Shown here piece by piece: positions 27,328 through 35,824 of a stretch of DNA of 64,000 nucleotides. Each line of letters opens with the position of its first letter. Position 1 is the stretch's first letter. The DNA lies in assembly GCA_029260735.1 (NCBI GenBank), contig JAJDCR010000069.1:115817-179816 (forward strand). Direction: 5' to 3'. The position numbers and the translations under genes are program-made. Origin of the DNA: Planctomycetota bacterium. Lineage in GTDB: Bacteria; Planctomycetota; Uabimicrobiia; Uabimicrobiales; Uabimicrobiaceae. The notes under the pieces were generated by a model. The model did no database searches. It saw nothing but the letters and a program-made list of their open reading frames with translations, and was not told where the DNA came from.

Positions 27328-28068
27328 TCATTCGGAAATAAGAGGCTTAGGGATCTCAGGAGAGGGATTTTGTTCTCGGTAGAGTTCATAACCTCTTCGC
27401 CATTTTTCTTGGATATCGGAAGGGAAATTTTCTAACCTTTTTTCATAGATATCACGGTAATAGAGCATTTCCTTTTCCAGATAAAGAGATGCCTCTCTTT
27501 TGTACAACTGCACGAACATATCGTATGTGTTGTATTCTTTATTGCTTACATCTTCTTTGTATTGAACTAAATCATCTTCAATATCGGCTAAAATCTCTAA
27601 AGGCCAGATTAGCTCAAAGAGTTCTTCTTCATAAGGTATTTTTAGATACTTGACTAAAATTCGATGTAAAAAACGAAGATCTGAAGTACGCAGTTCTGAG
27701 GCTTTTCGAACAAGACTAGCAGAGATAGAAGAGGAACTTAGTAGTTTATTTTCTATAGCGATATATTCTCCTAAAGCATCTAGTTCCCTTTCTATCTCTT
27801 CATCGTGTAAGTCTAACTCTAAGAGCAATTTAGTGATCAAGCTTCTGTTGACACTCCACGGATCTTTTTCTCTATGTCCCTCCTCTAAAAGCAAATCTGT
27901 TTGGTATATCATCGCTTCGCTAAAGCTTAAAATAGGATAGTAATCAAAGAAATCTTCCATGGATAGATCGTAAATGGGGAAGTAAAAGAGAACAAAATCT
28001 TTTAATAAACGTGCAGATTTTTGGAGCCCACGAAAAGAAATCAAAGGCTTTTTAGAAATACTTAACAC
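27328..28068 (-). CDS. All-helical orphan, perhaps an isoprenoid-synthase-like fold
   Basis: The 246-aa product starts at GTG with AGGATAA upstream. It is soluble and rich in Leu, Glu and Asp, with predicted helices throughout. A segment LADIEDDLVQYKEDV (about residues 165-180) looks like the second aspartate-rich helix of squalene/phytoene synthases, but the first DxxxD motif is not clearly present, so the resemblance is weak. I do not assign a function. It stands alone, with the 329-bp gap upstream. Confidence 0.6.
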   Translation of the reverse strand: MLSISKKPLISFRGLQKSARLLKDFVLFYFPIYDLSMEDFFDYYPILSFSEAMIYQTDLLLEEGHREKDPWSVNRSLITKLLLELDLHDEEIERELDALGEYIAIENKLLSSSSISASLVRKASELRTSDLRFLHRILVKYLKIPYEEELFELIWPLEILADIEDDLVQYKEDVSNKEYNTYDMFVQLYKREASLYLEKEMLYYRDIYEKRLENFPSDIQEKWRRGYELYREQNPSPEIPKPLISE

Positions 28069-28397
28069 AAGTTATCCTTTTTTCAGAGGAATAAAAAAAC
28101 AAACACGAACGATAAGTAAATAACATACTTTATAAGTATTTATCAGAAAAATCAAATCTGAAAGAGTGTAAATATGATTTTATAAAAAAGTTTGGGGAAA
28201 TTTTTTTTTCGGGAAAAAGGAAAGTATAGTCGAATAAGAACAGCATTTTTGTTATAATCACATCCTTTCTATAAAAATCGAAAGTACTTTTTGTTTGGGG
28301 CATAGGCACTTAGAAAAATAATTATTTCGGTGCCTTGATAAAGTAAATAAGCTTATGGGCTTATACATCATCATTTTTTTAGTAGGTTAAAAAACTT
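28069..28397. other. AT-rich intergenic region with possible promoter
   Basis: This 329-bp divergent gap is very AT-rich. A perfect TATAAT lies at 28253-28258 on the plus strand, but no good -35 box precedes it. A weak stem pairs GGCAC near 28305 with GTGCC near 28334. Nothing else can be supported. Confidence 0.3.
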
Positions 28398-31079
28398 ATG
28401 GCTCGTGGTAGTGATATAGATTTTGCAAAATTGGGACTCATTTTTAACTTCACCAAAAAGGAAGATATTTATGCCGCGATTCGTGAAGTAGCCCTTTTGA
28501 AAGAGTTAGGAATAAATAAACGCCTTGCCCATGTCATGTACGAAAGGCGCTTTTTAACTGTTGAACAGATACAGTCTATTCTCTGGGTCTTACTCAAAGT
28601 GGGGCGTATTCGTCGTTTCCCTGCTCGAATTGTTTATGAGTTTTCCCAAGAAGAAGATAAAAAATTTCTTGCTCAAGTAAAGACACCTTTTAATGAAATT
28701 TTAGCACAAGTTGATTTAAATCTGAGTAAATCGGGCGCAAAGAAAGAAGAGAAGAAACAGTTTCCCCTCGAAGCCCTTATTTTCTGTCAAGATATTCAGA
28801 AAAAACTCAAGCAAAAAAACTTTGACCGATCATTACTTTCTATTTTGAGTGCACGGGGTTACTTAACAGAAGAATACCGAAATCTTATACCTGATATACA
28901 AGAGAAAAAAACAATTATATCTTCTCCCAAGCATGTCAAGGAAGAGGGCTTTGGTGATCGTTGTGAAGTTTTCTTATTTAACGCTTTACTTACGATAAAA
29001 GGGATTGATGTTAGCTCAGAGAAGAAAAGCGAAGCTTTTTCTCTTTGGGAAAAGATTCATGGGAAAATGGATATTCGGTACGGAGAAGTTCTTTACTATC
29101 TAGGTTGTTCTAACAAAAATGATCTTAATCAAGTAGGAATAGTTCTGCGAGAACTGACTGGCATTAATCAAACTCCTCGCTTAGAATTTTTAGATCAAAA
29201 AGCCAGCTCTTATGCTTTAAAACATGAAAAGTACAAAGAAAATTATCCTGAAATATTTACTTTGGCAGAAGAATTGTCCAATATGGGGTTTCAGAAGCTA
29301 GGAGTAGGTAACGTTCTTCTCCATCAAGAGCTCTTAGACACAGAAGAGTTCAAACAAGAAAAGCAAGCTGATACTAGAGCGAACATTACTCAGAAAGAGT
29401 TTCAGGAAGCAACCCAGTTTCTTCGTAAATCTGAAAAAAGAAAATTGGTTCGTTCTTTTATCCCCTTTTCTTTTCGAGACTTAGAAAAAGAATTTGAGAA
29501 GCTTTATTTAGAAGAGCGACTGGCAGCCCGTAAATATCGACCTAAACATGCGGGAAGTATTGTCGAGGAGTGGGCGCAAACGGAGATACTTTCTTTTAAA
29601 GAAATGGAGTCTACCGAATCCACCCCTCTTCCTCGTGACGCTAAACCACACCATCGAGTCCAGGTCAAATCCCCCCTCCTTAAACCAGAAGATGCTGGGG
29701 GAGAAGGAACAGATTATATACATCTTCCTTTGGAAGGTGCAGAAGAAATTATTTCTGAACCAACAGAATATATTTCGATTGAAGGAGCTGGATCCGAAAA
29801 ATTAAAATTTTTAAGCGAGCGAGTAGAAGATACAATGATTGAGCGAGGCTCGGTCAAACTACTCTTGTGGACAACCTTTGTCATGGCAATGGGTATTTCC
29901 ATTGTGATGCCTAATCTAAAAATACTTCTGGGAAATACTGATAAACTGCCTATTTACAGTGGCCTTAGCATTTTTATTATGTGCGTACCTGGAATACTCC
30001 TGAGCTCTTACTTTGGCAAAATGGCCGACCGAGGAAAAGTTCATGTTTTGATTTCGGTAGGCCTATTTATTCATGGCATAGGAACTTGGCTTCTTGTTTA
30101 TGGGCTAGACATATATACGCATCTTCTCATACGAGTTTTCCAAGCCGTGGGTTTAACGGCAATTAGTATAGGCTTAGAGTTTTGTATTGGACGTTGGTTC
30201 GGAGTTGCCGAACGGGGTCGTATGCTCGGCCTGTTTGCTGTTTTTGGAGGACTGGGGTCAACTTGTGGCTATCTTCTTTGCCCTATTTTTGAAGGTTTAG
30301 AAAGCACGTTTTCTTTTATTGAACCTGATAAAGTGGGATTTACTTTAGCTTCTTTTTTATCTATGGTACTTTGTTTGGTTACTATTTTTTATGCACATGG
30401 TGCAAAAGTTTCTGCCGTGATAGATGAAGATGCTGAAGAAGAAGAGTTTGACTGGGAAAATAGTCCTATTCCCAAAATTCCTTTATTTGCAGTTGCTCTT
30501 TATGGGATAGTTGAAATGGGGCTTCTGGTTGTTTTCTTACCTACGTTCAATCAGAAAATTAGTAATTTGCCTGTAACAGAAGATACGTTGGTTTTGTGGC
30601 TAGGGTTAGGGTCCTTAGTCAGTGGTTATGTTTTTGGACGTTTGAGTGATAAGATAGGTCCTTTACCTATTCTTCGGGTGCTAACGTTTTTAGCGATTGT
30701 TAGCTTGTTCCTCGTTCCTCATAACATGACCAATATCTCAACCATTCAGTTAATTTTCTTTTTTATAGGAATATCTATTGGAGCCATTCACCCTTTGGGA
30801 TTCTCCTGGGTTTTAGAAGTAATGGACGACGAACGTCATTTTGGGGCAGCCGCAGGAGCTTTTACGCTATTTTTGAATTTAGGGGCAATGTTTGGGTGTA
30901 TTTTTTGTGGGGTGGCCTTCTATTTCTTAGACTTAAGCTACTTCTTTTTGCTCCTTACTCTAATCTTTATTGCTTATTTTTACTTTTTGCTCTTGGTTCC
31001 TCTTAATGCTAATAATGATGATGCTATGGTGGGAGGACTTTTGAGATTTTTAAACACTTCGGGAAGTGATCATCTATGA
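28398..31079 (+). CDS. MFS transporter with long N-terminal helical regulatory domain
   Basis: The 893-aa product is twice the normal MFS length. Residues 1-480 are soluble and contain repeated helical units of about 40-45 residues; examples are ELGINKRLAHVMYERRFLT, LLSILSARGYLTEEY and KLGVGNVLLHQELLDTEEF. Their pattern recalls the N-terminal domains of type II/IV secretion ATPases, but I am not certain of that. From about 484 onward there are 12 membrane segments with MFS features: SYFGKMADRGK in the first loop and GRLSDKIGPLPI in the equivalent loop of the second half. An acidic loop (DEDAEEEEFDWE) separates the halves. The start of the next gene overlaps the stop (ATGA). Confidence 0.82.
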   Translation: MARGSDIDFAKLGLIFNFTKKEDIYAAIREVALLKELGINKRLAHVMYERRFLTVEQIQSILWVLLKVGRIRRFPARIVYEFSQEEDKKFLAQVKTPFNEILAQVDLNLSKSGAKKEEKKQFPLEALIFCQDIQKKLKQKNFDRSLLSILSARGYLTEEYRNLIPDIQEKKTIISSPKHVKEEGFGDRCEVFLFNALLTIKGIDVSSEKKSEAFSLWEKIHGKMDIRYGEVLYYLGCSNKNDLNQVGIVLRELTGINQTPRLEFLDQKASSYALKHEKYKENYPEIFTLAEELSNMGFQKLGVGNVLLHQELLDTEEFKQEKQADTRANITQKEFQEATQFLRKSEKRKLVRSFIPFSFRDLEKEFEKLYLEERLAARKYRPKHAGSIVEEWAQTEILSFKEMESTESTPLPRDAKPHHRVQVKSPLLKPEDAGGEGTDYIHLPLEGAEEIISEPTEYISIEGAGSEKLKFLSERVEDTMIERGSVKLLLWTTFVMAMGISIVMPNLKILLGNTDKLPIYSGLSIFIMCVPGILLSSYFGKMADRGKVHVLISVGLFIHGIGTWLLVYGLDIYTHLLIRVFQAVGLTAISIGLEFCIGRWFGVAERGRMLGLFAVFGGLGSTCGYLLCPIFEGLESTFSFIEPDKVGFTLASFLSMVLCLVTIFYAHGAKVSAVIDEDAEEEEFDWENSPIPKIPLFAVALYGIVEMGLLVVFLPTFNQKISNLPVTEDTLVLWLGLGSLVSGYVFGRLSDKIGPLPILRVLTFLAIVSLFLVPHNMTNISTIQLIFFFIGISIGAIHPLGFSWVLEVMDDERHFGAAAGAFTLFLNLGAMFGCIFCGVAFYFLDLSYFFLLLTLIFIAYFYFLLLVPLNANNDDAMVGGLLRFLNTSGSDHL

Positions 31080-32944
31080 AGAATGTTAATAGTCAGAAAT
31101 TGAGTAGGAAGACGTTAACTTGTTATGCTTTTGCGGGAATGGGTAGTAATGCCGTAATCGCTTTTATCTCTCTTTGTCTCGTTTTTTTTTACACGGAAGT
31201 TGCAAAGCTCAGTTATATTTATGTAGGATATGCTCTTGCGATTGCTATGCTTGCGGATGCTCTGAGCGACCCGATTATGGGTTATATTTCGGATAATCTT
31301 AATTGGAAGGGAGTTCGTCTAAGGAAACCTTTTCTTGTTATTGGGGCAATTCCTTCGGCCATTGCTCTTTTTTTGGTCTTTAGTCCTCCTCAAACTTCTC
31401 AATGGAATATGTTTATTTATCTGACAATAAACATGATTGCCTTGAGAACTTTTCTGACTATTTTTTTAACTCCGTATTTTGCTATGTCTCCAGAGTTATC
31501 AGAGGACTACGACGAACGGATACGTATCTCTGCTTATCGCAAATTTATGGAAAATTTAGGGGATGCCTCGGGGATTATTATTCCAGGAATCATTGTTAGT
31601 TTAGCTCCACTGGTTATTATGAGCTATACATTTGATGAAGCTAGTCTCTATGGACTAGCAGCAGCAACGATTGGTTTGCTTCTGATCCTGACCTCTTTTA
31701 TTACCTACATTGGTACAGAACAGCCTAAAAATACTTGGAATCAAGCAGAGTATGGTTTTTTTGAGGGCATAACCGGAGTTTTTCAAAATAAAGCATTTTG
31801 TCTCATTTTGTTGGCCTTAGTTTTAACTTGTGTTTCTGACCGCATCGTTTATGCTGAGCTAATGTATATTTTCCATCATTATCACGAAAAAAGCTTGGGT
31901 GATTTTATTGGAATTATGTTCTTTTATTTGCTGGGAAGCGTTATAGGGGTTCCTGTCTGGAATGCGCTGGCGAATGCCAAAGGAAAAAAATACTGCTACA
32001 TCGTAACCTTACTTGTTTATCCGGTTACCCTTGTTTTTCTTGTTATAACTCGATGGTCAGATGCTTACCTTTGTCTGTTTTTTGCCATTTCAGGAATGGC
32101 GGTCTGTGGAGCTTACATGATGCCTCTCGCTCTTCTCCCCGATATTATTGAGTGGGATGAGTTAAAGACAGGGCAAAGGCGCGAAGGAGCTTACATGGGA
32201 CTGGTCACCTTCGGGATCAAAATAGGGATGGCTATAAGTTTACTGCTCTTAGCTGGTGTTCTTTACTCGATCGACTACAAAGAAGGTGAGGATACTCGTG
32301 TCTTTAGTTTGGTTGAAGAAAAAGCAGTTCAAGATATCGTCCAAGAGGAATTAAACAGTTTAGAGAAAAGGCTGGAGAGAAAACTGGAAGGACGTTTGGA
32401 TAACATTAGTTTAAAGTGGTCTCTGGAAGATCAACTTCGGCAACAAAAATACGAAGTGACAAAACGTAAAAACAAAGATGAAAAGAATAAAGACGAAAAT
32501 AGTAATAGTAAAGAGGATGGTAATAAAAAGCCTGATATTGTGGATGTGGCGATTACCAATTTAGATAAAGAAGTTTTAGTCCCTGACCATAAGCTTTATG
32601 AAAGCTTAGATGAGGGAGTTTTTCTTCCTGAACTGAAGGGAGAGTTTCTTAAAGCAGATATCAAGTTATCTGACAATCTTACTTTGAAAGTGCAAACAAA
32701 ATCAGCTAACTGGTTGCTTACCGATCATGATAACAAGCTCAAGTTTTTTCTAAATAGGGAAAAGGGAATTCTTTCTGTTTTACGAGGGCAATCCAAAAAA
32801 ACAATAGATCTCCTTCGCTTAAACTTTGCTCTTATCCCTATCATCATTTTGTATTTAGGAGCTTTCTTTTTCCGAAAGTTTCCCATTACCAAGGAAAAAC
32901 ATGCTGAAATGTTGGCTGAACTAGATAAAGCGCGTGGACAATAG
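31076..32944 (+). CDS. GPH/MelB-type sugar:cation symporter with large insert
   Basis: The 622-aa product belongs to the MFS_2 (glycoside-pentoside-hexuronide:cation symporter) family: SNAVIAFISLCLVFFYTEV in helix 1, DALSDPIMGYISDN and RKPFLVIGAIPS in the first loops, and a later PDIIEWDELKTGQRREGAYMG, typical of MelB/XylP relatives. Family members are about 450-500 aa. Here a soluble segment of about 170 residues (about 405-578), rich in Lys and Glu, is inserted before the last membrane helix. It overlaps the preceding MFS gene by four bases and the hydrolase gene follows after nine bases, so the three form an operon. Substrate cannot be read from the sequence. Confidence 0.83.
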   Translation: MKNVNSQKLSRKTLTCYAFAGMGSNAVIAFISLCLVFFYTEVAKLSYIYVGYALAIAMLADALSDPIMGYISDNLNWKGVRLRKPFLVIGAIPSAIALFLVFSPPQTSQWNMFIYLTINMIALRTFLTIFLTPYFAMSPELSEDYDERIRISAYRKFMENLGDASGIIIPGIIVSLAPLVIMSYTFDEASLYGLAAATIGLLLILTSFITYIGTEQPKNTWNQAEYGFFEGITGVFQNKAFCLILLALVLTCVSDRIVYAELMYIFHHYHEKSLGDFIGIMFFYLLGSVIGVPVWNALANAKGKKYCYIVTLLVYPVTLVFLVITRWSDAYLCLFFAISGMAVCGAYMMPLALLPDIIEWDELKTGQRREGAYMGLVTFGIKIGMAISLLLLAGVLYSIDYKEGEDTRVFSLVEEKAVQDIVQEELNSLEKRLERKLEGRLDNISLKWSLEDQLRQQKYEVTKRKNKDEKNKDENSNSKEDGNKKPDIVDVAITNLDKEVLVPDHKLYESLDEGVFLPELKGEFLKADIKLSDNLTLKVQTKSANWLLTDHDNKLKFFLNREKGILSVLRGQSKKTIDLLRLNFALIPIIILYLGAFFFRKFPITKEKHAEMLAELDKARGQ

Positions 32945-32953
32945 AGGAAATAT

Positions 32954-33583
32954 ATGCAGATAGAAGTTATGACAGTAAGTCCCTTTCAGCAAAATGCTCG
33001 TATTTTAATTTGCCCGGAGACAAAAAAAGCGGTCATTGTTGACCCAGGGGACGAAGCTTTGCGTATTATGAACCGAGTAAAAGAATTGGGAGTGGATGTC
33101 TTGTACATTTTAGCCACTCATGGCCATATTGATCATATTGGAGCGGCTGCTCAGATTCAAAAAGAATGGGATTTATCCTTTTTTATGCATAAAGCAGATC
33201 AATTTCTTTTGGATAGCCTCCCTCTTCAGTGTGTTCAGTTTGGTATTCCTCCTTTGAGCCCTCCTACTGTAACTCGCTACATTGAAATAGGAGAAGTTTT
33301 CGAAGTAGGAAATCTCAAAGGCAAAGTTCTTTTTGTACCTGGTCATTCTCCTGGTAGCGTCGGTTTTCTTTTTGGTAACGATCTAATTGGAGGTGATGCT
33401 CTTTTTGCCGGAAGTATTGGCCGAACAGATTTACCTGGAGGCTCTTTTACTGTGCTTGAAAGATCTATTCAAGAAGAACTGTATACTCTTCCTGATGAAG
33501 TAGTCGTTCACTCTGGTCATGGACCTAACACGACCATTGGACAAGAAAAAGCACATAACCCCTTTGTTAGACCAAAAACTTGA
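32954..33583 (+). CDS. Glyoxalase II-like metallo-beta-lactamase hydrolase
   Basis: The 209-aa cytoplasmic protein has THGHIDH (His56, His58, Asp60, His61), VPGHSPGS with the next His, GGDALFAGSIGRTDLPGG with the bridging Asp, and a final VHSGHGP. This is the standard compact hydroxyacylglutathione-hydrolase-like family (YcbL type), a thioester hydrolase with two metal ions. AGAGGAAA precedes the start. It is the last gene after two transporters. A promoter for the next gene overlaps its stop codon. Confidence 0.9.
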   Translation: MQIEVMTVSPFQQNARILICPETKKAVIVDPGDEALRIMNRVKELGVDVLYILATHGHIDHIGAAAQIQKEWDLSFFMHKADQFLLDSLPLQCVQFGIPPLSPPTVTRYIEIGEVFEVGNLKGKVLFVPGHSPGSVGFLFGNDLIGGDALFAGSIGRTDLPGGSFTVLERSIQEELYTLPDEVVVHSGHGPNTTIGQEKAHNPFVRPKT

Positions 33584-33609
33584 CAAGGGAGACTTCGCTC
33601 TGGTAAGAT
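33580..33609 (+). promoter_or_regulatory. Sigma70-like promoter overlapping the upstream stop codon
   Basis: A perfect TTGACA at 33580-33585, including the TGA stop of the hydrolase gene, is followed after 18 bases by TAAGAT at 33604-33609. Transcription would start about 105 bases upstream of the HEAT-repeat gene, opening the 33.7-45.5 kb cluster. Confidence 0.6.
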
Positions 33610-33721
33610 TTAAAAAATTAAGAAAATTAGAAAAAAATAGAATTCTCTTGGCGAAAGAAATGAAAGAGAAAAAAGAGAGAAAAGATCCTTCCATTCTTGC
33701 TGAAAAAGAGAGGAGCTAGCC

Positions 33722-35824
33722 ATGTCTGATGAACGTCGCAAAGCTTTGAAGAGAAAAGGGCTTCGTTCTAGGGGGAAGTCTGTCGAAAAAAAAGAAAACA
33801 CAGGAGATTCTTCAGCGACTAATCCTGGAGATTCTTCTCCTTCTAAGAGTCGAAGTAATCGACTTTCTTCTCGAAGGAAAGGAACAGGTAAAACGAGAGA
33901 ACCGAGCTCTAGTCCCTCACAAAATCCCCGAGAAAGAAAAATACGCCCCGAGACTTCCGGTAATCAAGGCACGGAGAAAAAAAGGGTCGGAGAAAAACGC
34001 AGTGCTCGGAATCCGGGAAAAACTCCGAGAAGATCTACAGATAATCCAGGAAGCCAGGCTCCAAAAAAAACAAAAGAGGGCCCCTCTGTGTTGGACAAGG
34101 TCATGGATGCGAGAAAGAAGGAAGTCCCCTCTAACTTTAAAGAGAGAGCAGCTAAGGCTATGCGAAAAGTGCCTAGTGAAGAAAAGGGTAAGCATGGACA
34201 TGGTCGGATAAAGCGTAGTATTCGAGATCGCTCATTTTTACCTTTGTTGATGTTTATTGTCGTTTCAGGGATTCTCTCTGGCACTATTTATTTATATGTT
34301 TCTCAGTCTTCCGATAGATTAATTCGAAGTTTAGAGAACTTTGAAATTCCTACTCAGGCCAAAAGTTTTGTCCCAAAAGGAGATCCTTATATAGCGGTTG
34401 CCTTAGCAGAAGGTAAAGAGTTTATACCTCCTCTTTTACAGGCATATCCAGAAATGGAGTTAAATCAAAAAGTTGCAGCAATTATCATTATTGGGGAACT
34501 GAAGGCAGAAGAAGGAATTGATATACTCAAACAGGCTCTCGTATCAGATAATGAAACTCTAACTGTTTTTGCCGCTCAAGCCGCGGGTAAAATGGGGAGT
34601 TTAGCCGCAAATCCTTTAGCCAAAATGCTGGAATCTGCTCCTGTCTCAAAACAACGCTATATCATTAGAGCTTTGGGAGATACTCAAGAAAAGGCGGCTG
34701 AAGAAGTCTTGATAGATCTAATAAACTCAGGAGGGGCCGAGGTCAAAGGGTTTGCCTTGGATGCACTCAGTAATTTTATGGGAAGCGAAAGAGTTGTTCT
34801 TGCTTTGCAGAAAAACATTCAAGTCCAGGAAGAAGTTTTTGCGGAAAAGGGTTTGTTTCTGTTAGAAGAAGCTCGTAATAAAGGGGCTTTAGATAAGAAT
34901 GCAGAAAGTCTAATCGCTGCGGTAAAGAAGGATTTCTCTCAAACAAATGATTCCTTAAAAAAAGCACGTCTTCTAAAAATCATGGGAATATCAGGACTTT
35001 GCCAAAAAAATCTTAGTGAAAACTATGTGGGGGAGTTTATATCTTTAGCCAGGGGTTCTTTGCAAAGCAAAGATGATCTTTTACTGGCAGCTTCGATTAG
35101 AGCATTAGGTTATTTTGAAGATGGTGAATACCGAAATACTTTGTATGGTTTCCTGAACAATAGTTCATCTAACGTCTCTTATAGTGCAGCTTTTGCTCTA
35201 AACAAGCTCAACGATTTAGAGATCCCTAAAAAAATCTTAAATAGCACCTTAAATGAGAGTTCTTGGGAACATGTTTTGGGAGCAACTGCCCAGGTGTTAG
35301 AGTACTACTACTTATATCTAAACAGAGTAGAGCTAGATGGAGAGGCAAAAGATTTTCTTTTGGGAGCACTGGATAACGCAGAGGGAGAAGCTAAATATAA
35401 AATAGCTCAAGCTTTGGTTCGGTACCAAGGGATTGATGAAGTTATTGAGTATATGGAAGATCAGTCCTCTGGTAGCCAGGAAACAATAGCTGGGATTCTC
35501 AATAACCATATACAAATATTCCCCACTTATCACATTGTAAAAGTAGAACCTAATCATAAAGGTTGGGAAGCTTGGGGAAAACGCTATCATGAGATAGAGA
35601 ACTCTTTGAATAGAGCAAAGACTTTGATTCAGCAAGCAAAAGAAAATATCAAAACAAAAGATATAAAAAAAATGCAAGAAGCTGATAAATTCTTAGAGGA
35701 AGCTGAAGCCATCTATCTTCAGTTGGCTAAAGAAAAAGGATACACTTTCAAAAAAGGACTCCAAAAAGAAATCAAACTTTTGCTTTATGAAAGCAAAAAG
35801 TCGAGAGGATTCAAAGAATCATAA
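33722..35824 (+). CDS. Single-pass membrane protein with basic tail and HEAT-like repeats
   Basis: The 700-aa product begins with about 165 residues of low-complexity, Ser/Arg/Lys/Pro-rich sequence, probably cytoplasmic and disordered. A membrane segment follows (about 172-193). The outside part contains HEAT/armadillo-like helical pairs, for example KVAAIIIIGELKAEEGIDI, AAQAAGKMGSLAANPLA and AASIRALGYFEDGEY, and ends in a Lys/Glu-rich helix. HEAT repeats usually mediate protein binding. GAGAGGAG precedes the start. The PQQ gene overlaps the stop by one base. The abundance of Arg in the tail could allow RNA or lipid binding, but nothing specific is seen. Confidence 0.75.
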   Translation: MSDERRKALKRKGLRSRGKSVEKKENTGDSSATNPGDSSPSKSRSNRLSSRRKGTGKTREPSSSPSQNPRERKIRPETSGNQGTEKKRVGEKRSARNPGKTPRRSTDNPGSQAPKKTKEGPSVLDKVMDARKKEVPSNFKERAAKAMRKVPSEEKGKHGHGRIKRSIRDRSFLPLLMFIVVSGILSGTIYLYVSQSSDRLIRSLENFEIPTQAKSFVPKGDPYIAVALAEGKEFIPPLLQAYPEMELNQKVAAIIIIGELKAEEGIDILKQALVSDNETLTVFAAQAAGKMGSLAANPLAKMLESAPVSKQRYIIRALGDTQEKAAEEVLIDLINSGGAEVKGFALDALSNFMGSERVVLALQKNIQVQEEVFAEKGLFLLEEARNKGALDKNAESLIAAVKKDFSQTNDSLKKARLLKIMGISGLCQKNLSENYVGEFISLARGSLQSKDDLLLAASIRALGYFEDGEYRNTLYGFLNNSSSNVSYSAAFALNKLNDLEIPKKILNSTLNESSWEHVLGATAQVLEYYYLYLNRVELDGEAKDFLLGALDNAEGEAKYKIAQALVRYQGIDEVIEYMEDQSSGSQETIAGILNNHIQIFPTYHIVKVEPNHKGWEAWGKRYHEIENSLNRAKTLIQQAKENIKTKDIKKMQEADKFLEEAEAIYLQLAKEKGYTFKKGLQKEIKLLLYESKKSRGFKES

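Noticed and set aside
33519..33719. 66-codon plus-strand open frame between the hydrolase and HEAT genes
   Set aside because: It overlaps the hydrolase end and the promoter, is Lys/Glu low complexity and has no ribosome-binding site; treated as leader sequence.
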